Assembly (NCBI GenBank): GCA_003483745.1
Contig: DMYD01000036.1
Coordinates: 1-64,000 of the forward strand
From: Roseburia sp.
Lineage (GTDB): Bacteria; Bacillota; Clostridia; Lachnospirales; Lachnospiraceae
DNA length: 64,000 nucleotides
Direction: 5' to 3'
Every line of letters begins with the position of its first letter. The first letter of the stretch is position 1. The position numbers were made by a program, and so were the translations under genes. Shown piece after piece: positions 45,340 through 52,077 of the stretch. The notes beneath the pieces are model-generated. The model made no database searches. It saw only the letters and a program-made list of their open reading frames with translations, and was not told the DNA's origin.

Positions 45340-45368
45340 AGTATAACAAGAGTTTCTTGATTTGTGAA
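45340..45368 (-). promoter_or_regulatory. Promoter and ModE-like box of the importer/reductase operon
   Basis: TTCACA (45363-45368) and the extended -10 TGTTATACT (TATACT at 45340-45345) have a 17-base spacer. GTTAT at the -10 box is followed after exactly 12 bases by ATAACG, an inverted repeat like that of E. coli ModE operators as I recall them. Confidence 0.72.
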
Positions 45369-45399
45369 ATTGATTATTTTAATATTTCCTATAAACTTA

Positions 45400-45428
45400 T
45401 TGTTTTTTTCTATAAATAGGCATAAAAT
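45400..45428 (+). promoter_or_regulatory. Promoter of the LysR-family gene
   Basis: TTGTTT (45400-45405) and TAAAAT (45423-45428) with a 17-base spacer, 36 bases before the start codon. It diverges from the importer promoter. Confidence 0.6.
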
Positions 45429-45464
45429 ACAATCAACAAATTTCTTATCAGGGAGAGTCACACC

Positions 45465-46367
45465 ATGGATATCCGCCAGCTTGAAGCATTTGTATATACT
45501 GTAAAAACCAAAAGTTTCTCGGAAGCAGCCAAAAGACTTTATCTGTCCCAGCCAACAATCAGTGCACATATTCATGCACTTGAGCAGGAATTGCAGACGC
45601 AGCTCATCCGACGGACAACAAAAACACTATCTGTGACCCCTGCAGGCATGCGGCTTTACGACTATGCGACCAGCATTCTCACTCTCCAGCAGAAAGCGGT
45701 TGCAGAGCTCTCTGACCACAATAAATCCGGTCTTCACATTGGTGCGTCATCCGTTCCTTCTCTCTATTCACTCCCGGAACTACTTTCTGCCTACCACAAA
45801 GAAACACCAGATATACATTTTCACACTTATTGTTCCGACAGCTTAGATGTCATCCGCAAAGTCAATGACAACACGTTTGATATCGGTTTTGTCGGCACCA
45901 CATGTGACGATACTTCCTGTAAGTTTCTTCCTTATGCATCCGATGAACTTGTCATCGCAACACCGGCAACACCACATTTTAAGGCATACAAAGAACACCC
46001 TGACACTTTAAAACAGCTGCTTTGTGAGCCGTTTTTAATCCGCGAAGACAACTCCGGCACTCGTCAGGAGACATTAAATTTTTTAAAGAGTATGGGGATT
46101 TCGATGGACGATCTGCATATCATTGCCATCATGAATGATCCGGATGCGTTAAAACAATGCATCGTCTTAGGACTTGGCATATCAATTCTCTCACGCGCTG
46201 CCGTGGAAGCTGATGCTGCCCAGGAAAAACTGCTTGTATTTCCACTCGGAGACTCCGCTTTTTTACGCAGGCTCTATGTTGTCTATTCTCCTGACCGTTA
46301 TATGCCGGAAAAAACAAGAAACTTTTTACATTTTATCAAAAAATATTATGACATATCCCTCGCATAA
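45465..46367 (+). CDS. LysR-family regulator of the selenium-metabolism-associated type
   Basis: The 300-residue protein has an intact N-terminal winged helix (MDIRQLEAFVYTVKTKSFSE, AAKRLYLSQPTISAHIHALE) and a complete effector domain (LHIGASSVPSLYSLPELLSAY to the C terminus). LysR proteins of this kind are found beside selD and yedF in Clostridia. It diverges from the importer/reductase operon and converges on the activase gene, overlapping its 3' end by 22 bases. It probably controls the divergent operon. The effector is unknown. Confidence 0.85.
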   Translation: MDIRQLEAFVYTVKTKSFSEAAKRLYLSQPTISAHIHALEQELQTQLIRRTTKTLSVTPAGMRLYDYATSILTLQQKAVAELSDHNKSGLHIGASSVPSLYSLPELLSAYHKETPDIHFHTYCSDSLDVIRKVNDNTFDIGFVGTTCDDTSCKFLPYASDELVIATPATPHFKAYKEHPDTLKQLLCEPFLIREDNSGTRQETLNFLKSMGISMDDLHIIAIMNDPDALKQCIVLGLGISILSRAAVEADAAQEKLLVFPLGDSAFLRRLYVVYSPDRYMPEKTRNFLHFIKKYYDISLA

Positions 46368-47116
46368 TGTGCCGCACCGATTGCGCCTGCATATCTCGCC
46401 ATCGGATCTGAGACCACGGTCACACCAAGTTCCTGTCCTAACATTTCTATAAAATAGCTGCTCTCACACAAACCACCTGTCAGACATACTTTATGATCCG
46501 ATGCGTGTAACCTTGCATACTCCTGTTTTACCTTTCTCGTCACAGAATTTAAAACGCCCCATGCAATATTTTCCTTTGAAGTTCCCCTGCCAATCAGTGC
46601 TACGATCTCAGATTCCGCAAAAACGGTACACATCGAACTGATTGATAGATTTTCCGTGCGCATTGATGCGATCTGGTCTAATTCTTTTAATGATACGCAA
46701 AGCCTGTTCGCCATGATCTCAATGAATTTGCCTGTTCCGGCAGAGCATTTGTCATTCATGAAAAATTCACCCACTCTGCCACCATTTATGGAAATCACCT
46801 TGGTATCCTGTCCTCCGATATCAATAACATCCAATGATTCCTCACCAAACAGACAGACCGCCCCTCTCGCATGACAAGTGATCTCTGTAATTTTTTTATC
46901 TGCAAAATCAACCGCCGCCCGTCCATATCCGGTCGAAACACAGGTCATTTCTTCTTTTTTTATTCCAGACTCTGATAACTTTTTCTTTATCTGATCTAAC
47001 GCCTCAAAACTGCTCCAGCCAGTCGGAATCACAAAAGTCTCTGCGAGTGTTCCATTCTCATCTAAGACTGCCGTTTTAGCACAGGTTGAACCGATATCTA
47101 TTCCTATATATTTCAT
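46346..47116 (-). CDS. Activase of a double-cubane reductase (HgdC/BadF family ATPase)
   Basis: The 256-residue ASKHA-fold ATPase has the phosphate loops GIDIGSTCAKTAVLD and DIGGQDTKVISI. Cys124 (NDKCSAGTGKF) and Cys163 (SSMCTVFAESE) match the two cysteines through which a dimer holds one [4Fe-4S] cluster. Such proteins use ATP to push an electron into HgdB or DCCP-type partners. The obvious partner is at 40152-41303, in a different operon. Here the gene ends the selenium operon after selD. Confidence 0.92.
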   Translation of the reverse strand: MKYIGIDIGSTCAKTAVLDENGTLAETFVIPTGWSSFEALDQIKKKLSESGIKKEEMTCVSTGYGRAAVDFADKKITEITCHARGAVCLFGEESLDVIDIGGQDTKVISINGGRVGEFFMNDKCSAGTGKFIEIMANRLCVSLKELDQIASMRTENLSISSMCTVFAESEIVALIGRGTSKENIAWGVLNSVTRKVKQEYARLHASDHKVCLTGGLCESSYFIEMLGQELGVTVVSDPMARYAGAIGAAHYARDMS

Positions 47117-47137
47117 TCTGCTCTCCGTTTTAATGCT

Positions 47138-48181
47138 TCACACAGATTTCTGCACATAAATCTCTTTTTCCTCTTTTGGAATGACCTCGCCCACAATAGA
47201 AGCCGGGTGTCCCGCCTGTTTTAACTCATCTAATAATGCATCCGCCTGCTGCCTTTCCACTGCGATCAGAAGTCCTCCGGAGGTCTGTGGATCAAACAAC
47301 ACTTCCTCCATGGCAAACGACACATCATCAAAAGACACAAACTCCCCCACATGATTGCGGTTTTTCTGTCCCGCTGCTGTTAACAAAAACTCATCCGCAT
47401 AATCAAGTGCCTCTTTTATCACTGGTACCTGATCTGCAAAAATACGACAGGACAATTTTCCATCCATCATTTCATGCAGATGTCCCAAAAAACCAAAACC
47501 GGTCACATCTGTACATGCATGGATCTCATATGGATGACAGATATGGGAAGCATATTTATTCAACATTGTCATGGATGCAACCGCCTGTTCCATGGCGGCA
47601 TCGGATGCCTCTTTTACACGATTTGCAGTGCAGACAATTCCAACTCCAAGTTTTTTTGTTAAGATCAGTTTGTCTCCGGGTTTTCCCTGATTATTCGGAT
47701 AGATTTTGTCCGGATGCACAGTTCCCATGACAGAAAGTCCATACTTCACATCCGTATCGGCAATGGAATGACCACCTGCAAGAGTTCCTCCCGCCTCAAT
47801 GACTTTTTCAGAGCCGCCCCGCATAATCTCACCTAAAATATTCAAATCCATACTCTCCGGAAAACATACGATATTTAATGCTGTCTTTACTTCACCGCCC
47901 ATCGCATAGATATCGCTAAGCGCATTTGCTGCCGCAATCTTTCCAAAGGTGTACGGATCATCCACCATTGGTGGGAAAAAATCAAGTGTCTGTACGATTG
48001 CCGTATCATCGGAAATACGATAAACCGCCGCATCATCCTTACTGTCATATCCAATCAGAAGATTTTCATCTGCCGGTCCTTTCGGCAAACGCTCTAACAC
48101 TCTGCTTAAAATGCCTGCACCAAGTTTTGCAGTGCAGCCGCCTCCCTTGCAAAATATGATTTTTTCCTGATTTTGTTCCAT
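47138..48181 (-). CDS. selD: Selenide, water dikinase
   Basis: SelD makes selenophosphate from selenide and ATP. The start at 48181 (MEQNQEKIIF) gives 347 residues. The active-site loop reads CKGGGCTAKLG with Cys16 and Lys19 in the catalytic positions; the codon is TGC, so this copy does not need selenocysteine. The ATP-binding and acidic motifs (IGYDSKDDAAVY, TLDFFPPMVDDPY, GGHSIADTDVKYG) are intact. No selA, selB or Sec tRNA lies in the window. The role is then likely to be selenium supply to the molybdenum hydroxylases. Confidence 0.96.
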   Translation of the reverse strand: MEQNQEKIIFCKGGGCTAKLGAGILSRVLERLPKGPADENLLIGYDSKDDAAVYRISDDTAIVQTLDFFPPMVDDPYTFGKIAAANALSDIYAMGGEVKTALNIVCFPESMDLNILGEIMRGGSEKVIEAGGTLAGGHSIADTDVKYGLSVMGTVHPDKIYPNNQGKPGDKLILTKKLGVGIVCTANRVKEASDAAMEQAVASMTMLNKYASHICHPYEIHACTDVTGFGFLGHLHEMMDGKLSCRIFADQVPVIKEALDYADEFLLTAAGQKNRNHVGEFVSFDDVSFAMEEVLFDPQTSGGLLIAVERQQADALLDELKQAGHPASIVGEVIPKEEKEIYVQKSV

Positions 48182-48188
48182 ATCTGCC

Positions 48189-48548
48189 TTACTCCTCCGT
48201 GATCTGAAAATATTTCTCAAACAACGCCCGCGCATCTTTCTTTAACTCCGCATCCATCGCCTGATACCGTTCTAAAAAATCCTTTCCCTGTTCCGTCAAT
48301 ACCATATTGCCGCCGCCTTTTCCACCACTATTTCCAGTCATAAGCGAAAAGCCAAGTTCATTTTCAGCGCGTTTTACAATTTTCCAACCTTTCGAATATG
48401 CCATCTGCATCTGACGGCAAGCCTCAGAAAGCGATTCAGTTTTCTCCACAAGTTCCATAATTTGCGCAATACCAGGTCCGAATATAAGCTCATCTCCATA
48501 AATACGCAGTCTCACCTGTCCATGAAGCTTTCTTTTTTCCAAACTCAT
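48189..48548 (-). CDS. ModE-type winged-helix regulator
   Basis: The start at 48548 (MSLEKRKLHGQVRLRIYGDE) has AAGAGG upstream; 119 residues. It is only the DNA-binding domain of ModE: IAQIMELVEKTESLSEACRQ, MAYSKGWKIVKRAENELGF and the wing GGKGGGNMVLTEQG. The molybdate-binding MOP domains of E. coli ModE are absent, so ligand sensing would need another protein. It may bind the GTTAT-N12-ATAAC boxes seen at this and the importer operon. Confidence 0.88.
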   Translation of the reverse strand: MSLEKRKLHGQVRLRIYGDELIFGPGIAQIMELVEKTESLSEACRQMQMAYSKGWKIVKRAENELGFSLMTGNSGGKGGGNMVLTEQGKDFLERYQAMDAELKKDARALFEKYFQITEE

Positions 48549-48592
48549 GTCTATCCTCTTTTCTTTGCCGCTTATTACGCAGACTCTTTCTG

Positions 48593-49732
48593 TCATGTTT
48601 CTTCCGCAATCTCCCACACAGCTCTCACCGCAGCATCCACTTCCTCATCTGTATTAAAATGGGAAAAGCTGAATCTTACAGCCCCCTGCTCTTTTGTTCC
48701 AAGCGCCTCATGCATCAAAGGCGCACAGTGTGCTCCTGCGCGGACTGCAATCTCATAATCTTCCCAGAGCCAATCACTCACACTGCCGGAATCTAAATCC
48801 CTGATATTTAATGAAACAACTGCCACTCTGTTTTTCGTTGTAAAATCTCCATAAATCGTCACACCGGAAATATCTTTTACACCATTATAAAACCGGTCTG
48901 CCAAAGCCATCTCCTGCTTGTAGATCGTACCAATGCCCGTTTTTTGCAGATAACCCAAAGCAGCGTATAATCCGGCTATTCCATGTCCGTTTAATGTTCC
49001 CGCTTCAAGTGCGGTCGGCATTTCTCCAGGCTGCGTTTTACTGTAACTTTGAACTCCGGTTCCTCCCGTTAAAAGCGGCCGGATATCCAAGCCTTTCCGT
49101 ACATAAATTCCTCCGGTTCCCTGCGGACCAAGTAAACCTTTATGACCGGTAAAACATAGTACATCAATATTTTGTTTCTGCACATCGATTGGCAGGACAC
49201 CTGCCGTCTGAGCAGCATCAACGACAAACAACAGCTGATGCTTTTGTGTAAATGACGCAATACGATCTAAATCTGTCACATTTCCTGTCAGATTTGACGC
49301 ATGCGTAATCACAACTGCTTTCGTATCCAGCCGATACGCATGTTCCAGTTCATTATATGCAATCCGCCCCTTAGAATCTGCGGAAAGATACGTTACTTTC
49401 ACACCACGCTGTTCCATCAGATACAACGGACGCAATACAGAATTATGCTCACAGACCGACGTGATCACATGATCTCCCGGCTCAAACAATCCCTGGATCG
49501 CAATGTTTAACGACTCTGTCACATTACCGGTAAATGCAATACGGGATGCATCTTGTGCATGAAATAATTCTGCAAGCCGCTCTCGGGTTCCATAAATGAT
49601 CCTCGATGCATCGAGTGTTGCCGCATGCGCTCCTCTTCCCGCATTTCCAAGTGTATGAAACGCTTCCATAACGGCATGTTCCACCTCCGGTGGTTTTGGA
49701 AATGTAGTTGCCGCATTATCCAGATAAATCAT
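48593..49732 (-). CDS. Cysteine desulfurase / selenocysteine lyase family protein
   Basis: This class V aminotransferase (379 residues) carries the PLP lysine Lys198 in FTGHKGLLGPQG and the catalytic Cys336 in RAGAHCAPL. It belongs to the family represented by E. faecalis EF2568, a regular member of selenium-dependent hydroxylase clusters. It would release selenium (or sulfur) from selenocysteine or cysteine for SelD and the maturation proteins. Its start overlaps the yedF stop by 4 bases. Confidence 0.92.
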   Translation of the reverse strand: MIYLDNAATTFPKPPEVEHAVMEAFHTLGNAGRGAHAATLDASRIIYGTRERLAELFHAQDASRIAFTGNVTESLNIAIQGLFEPGDHVITSVCEHNSVLRPLYLMEQRGVKVTYLSADSKGRIAYNELEHAYRLDTKAVVITHASNLTGNVTDLDRIASFTQKHQLLFVVDAAQTAGVLPIDVQKQNIDVLCFTGHKGLLGPQGTGGIYVRKGLDIRPLLTGGTGVQSYSKTQPGEMPTALEAGTLNGHGIAGLYAALGYLQKTGIGTIYKQEMALADRFYNGVKDISGVTIYGDFTTKNRVAVVSLNIRDLDSGSVSDWLWEDYEIAVRAGAHCAPLMHEALGTKEQGAVRFSFSHFNTDEEVDAAVRAVWEIAEET

Positions 49733-50358
49733 GGTTTTATAATATTTCCTGCCTGCGTCATTTTCTCAGCGATGACATACATATTCGTTACGCTTCCCAC
49801 CTGAAGCTTGTCCGTCAGACCGTAGTGATTAAGACAGGTACCGCAGGTTAAAATCTCCACGCCCTGTGCCTCTAACGATTTCAAATCCTCTAATGTCGGT
49901 GATTCCTCACAGGTCAATTTTGCTCCTCCATTATAAAAAAGCATTGTTTTCGGGAGCACATCCTGCTCTGTCAGAGCATAAATAAATCCTTTGATGAGTA
50001 TCTTGCCCAGTTCCTCATCACCCTCACCCATATGATCTGCCGAGATCACAACAACCGTATTTCCATGGATTGCATTTGGAGCACAGGTTTCTTTTTCTGT
50101 ATCTGTTGCGGTCATTGCATCACTCTGGTTTTCTGCTCCTTCTCCAATCTCCATCGTCACTTTATACTGTCCCTCTGCGATTTTCTCAGACTTCACGCCA
50201 TAACCTTTCTGGTTTGCCATCTTCGTCAGGTTCTGAACCGCAATCTCGTTATCCACCAGTGTCTCCACAACACCGGAACCTTTAAGTTCTTTGATTGCAT
50301 TTTTTGTTTTTACTACCGGAATCGGGCAGGTATCGCCCATTGCATTTACTGTGATCAT
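49729..50358 (-). CDS. yedF: Selenium metabolism protein YedF
   Basis: The 209-residue protein joins a TusA-like sulfur/selenium carrier domain (residues 1-75, Cys11 in AMGDTCPIPVVKTK) to a DsrE/F-like domain (from about residue 98, TVVISADHMGEGDEELGKIL, with LTCGTCLNHYGL near the C terminus). The fusion is the defining architecture of YedF and is found in selenium-using anaerobes. It heads the selenium operon. Confidence 0.94.
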   Translation of the reverse strand: MITVNAMGDTCPIPVVKTKNAIKELKGSGVVETLVDNEIAVQNLTKMANQKGYGVKSEKIAEGQYKVTMEIGEGAENQSDAMTATDTEKETCAPNAIHGNTVVVISADHMGEGDEELGKILIKGFIYALTEQDVLPKTMLFYNGGAKLTCEESPTLEDLKSLEAQGVEILTCGTCLNHYGLTDKLQVGSVTNMYVIAEKMTQAGNIIKP

Positions 50359-50444
50359 CTTTTTTCTCCAACCTTTCTGCTATTTTTTTGCCATTCTGTT
50401 TTTTGATGAGAATCCATTTATATTGAAAGAACGGATTTTCATTG

Positions 50445-50480
50445 AAAAAAGGGCATTACGGAATCTCTCCAGTAACACCC
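50445..50480 (-). terminator. Terminator-like leader hairpin of the selenium operon
   Basis: In the transcript GGGUGUUAC pairs with GUAAUGCCC through two wobble pairs, extended by GGA/UCC, and six T follow. It lies about 15 bases after the expected transcription start and 87 bases before yedF. Confidence 0.75.
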
Positions 50481-50496
50481 TCGTTATCTTTTGTTA

Positions 50497-50525
50497 AGTA
50501 TAACACTATTTTTTCAGCTTGAAAA
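50497..50525 (-). promoter_or_regulatory. Promoter and ModE-like box of the selenium operon
   Basis: An extended -10 TGTTATACT (TATACT at 50497-50502) is paired with a weak -35 TTTTCA (50520-50525) at 17 bases. GTTAT is followed after exactly 12 bases by ATAACGA, the same spacing and nearly the same sequence as at 45340. Confidence 0.7.
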
Positions 50526-50552
50526 TAGTATTTTTTTAACGCCACGCAAATA

Positions 50553-51053
50553 TCATCTCCGAGCACACTCCCCATCTCTCCCCAACAAAATATCCATGCC
50601 ATGCTCCAACGAATCTAAGATATAAGTCAGGCTCTCCTCGACCGCTTTCGGGCTTCCCGGCAGATTTACGATCAGGGACTGCCCCCGGATCGCACTTGCA
50701 CCACGGCTTAACATGGCACGCTTCGTAATTGTCATGCTGTAAGCCCTGATTGCCTCAGCAATTCCGGGTGCATTCCGGTCACAAACCGCAAGCGTTGCCT
50801 CCGGTGTCACATCCCGCAGGGAAAATCCTGTTCCGCCTGTGGTCAGAATAAGATTGCAGCCACATGTATCTGAAAGACGTATCATTTCCTGTTCCAGTTC
50901 CGTCTGCTCATCCGGCAGCACTTTATAAGATACCACCTCGTATTTTTCTGCCGGAAGAAGTTCTTTTATCCTTCTTCCACTGATGTCTTCGCGCTCTCCC
51001 TTTGATCCTTTGTCGCTTGCTGTTATAATTCCTACTGTGTATTTATTGTCCAT
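50553..51053 (-). CDS. mogA: Molybdopterin adenylyltransferase (MogA/MoaB family)
   Basis: MogA activates molybdopterin by adenylation before Mo insertion. The start at 51053 (MDNKYTVGIITASDKGSKGE) has GGAG 8 bases upstream; 166 residues. Motifs are NLILTTGGTGFSLRDVTPEAT and the C-terminal NLPGSPKAVEESL. It follows moaC by 48 bases and forms a two-gene unit with it. Confidence 0.92.
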   Translation of the reverse strand: MDNKYTVGIITASDKGSKGEREDISGRRIKELLPAEKYEVVSYKVLPDEQTELEQEMIRLSDTCGCNLILTTGGTGFSLRDVTPEATLAVCDRNAPGIAEAIRAYSMTITKRAMLSRGASAIRGQSLIVNLPGSPKAVEESLTYILDSLEHGMDILLGRDGECARR

Positions 51054-51101
51054 TTTAATCTCCATTTCTGAGCAACTTGTTGTAAAAAAGCGATGAGAAT
51101 T

Positions 51102-51605
51102 TCAAATTTTCGGAGGCATGTTTTTCCCTTTTTCACAGACATAATGTCCGCTCTTGCCGCCATCCTTCTCCAGTAAATGAATATCGGTGATCCGCATCCC
51201 GCGGTCCATCGCCTTGCACATATCGTAAATCGTCAGAAGCATCACACTCACACCAGTCAGCGCTTCCATCTCCACTCCGGTCTTTCCGATACAGGAGGTC
51301 TTACAGAATGCTTCAATGGAACGCTCCTCGTCATGCATCTCATAACGGATCTCACAATCCGTCAGCGCAATGATATGACACAACGGGATCAGTTCCGAAT
51401 TTTTCTTTGCCGCCATGATTCCTGCAATGCGCGCCACTCCAAGAACATCTCCCTTTTTTGCAGTATGTCCCTTGATTGCCGCATACACCTCCTCATTGAC
51501 GTATATCTTTCCGGCTGCCACCGCCACACGGTAGGTATCATCCTTTGCATGAACATCCACCATGATTGCATTTCCTTCCTTATTGAAATGAGTAAACTCT
51601 CCCAT
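51102..51605 (-). CDS. moaC: Cyclic pyranopterin monophosphate synthase
   Basis: MoaC acts after MoaA. The 167-residue protein has the N-terminal MVDVHAKDDTYRVAVAAG, the active-site region IPLCHIIALTDC, MEALTGVSVMLLTIYDMCKA and the C-terminal LEKDGGKSGHY. It is the first gene of the moaC-mogA unit. AAAGGAG lies before the ATG. Genes for MoaD, MoaE and MoeB are not in the window. Confidence 0.95.
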   Translation of the reverse strand: MGEFTHFNKEGNAIMVDVHAKDDTYRVAVAAGKIYVNEEVYAAIKGHTAKKGDVLGVARIAGIMAAKKNSELIPLCHIIALTDCEIRYEMHDEERSIEAFCKTSCIGKTGVEMEALTGVSVMLLTIYDMCKAMDRGMRITDIHLLEKDGGKSGHYVCEKGKNMPPKI

Positions 51606-51701
51606 ATGCGGCTCTCCTTTCTCGACTCAACATTTTCCTGATATTCCTGTGCACACACCATCTTCCAATATCTGAGGCCTATCTGGTTATCTTCTTTCCT
51701 T

Positions 51702-51729
51702 ATTATATATAACTTCTGCTCACTTGCAA
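51702..51729 (-). promoter_or_regulatory. Promoter of moaC-mogA
   Basis: TTGCAA (51724-51729) and TATAAT (51702-51707) with a 16-base spacer on the minus strand. No ModE-like box with 12-base spacing and no Moco riboswitch is seen in the 95-base leader. Confidence 0.65.
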
Positions 51730-51869
51730 TCCCGATTTTTTCCTGTTTTCACCCGTTTTGGACATATTTTGTTCATTTTTTATTCATATTTCATAGAAAA
51801 ACACAGATTGTTCATTCTTTTTTATTCATCTTTCCGATTGATTTTTTACCTGAGAAGCGATATATTCTC

Positions 51870-52015
51870 TTAGTGTCAAAAATAAGATTTTTACACAGGG
51901 TTTACATACCTTTTACAAAATACTGGAAATAACAAAATTTCCATTTAGAGATAGACAGTTTGATATTATATGAAACTTTGTGAGGTTAGTGTGAAAAATA
52001 AGATTTTTCACATGC
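51870..52015 (+). repeat. Two copies of a palindromic motif upstream of the LTA-synthase gene
   Basis: TTAGTGTCAAAAATAAGATT (from 51870) and TTAGTGTGAAAAATAAGATT (from 51986) are near-identical 30-base units 116 bases apart. The second contains a perfect TGTGAAAAAT-AAG-ATTTTTCACA inverted repeat, the first an imperfect version. They could be operators or leader hairpins. A further small hairpin TTTGTGC/GCACAAA lies at 52020-52037. The rest of 51730-51869 is AT rich with no coding sequence. Confidence 0.7.
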
Positions 52016-52077
52016 AAGATTTGTGCTAACGCACAAACTTGAGATGCGCAAAAAACAGCGCAAGAATGGAGGTCACT

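Noticed and set aside
47138..48181. SelD as a selenoprotein with an in-frame TGA
   Set aside because: The active-site position is encoded by TGC and no internal TGA interrupts the frame.
46346..51053. A full selenocysteine insertion system in the window
   Set aside because: No selA, selB or Sec tRNA was found; selD here groups with yedF, csdB and yqeB instead.
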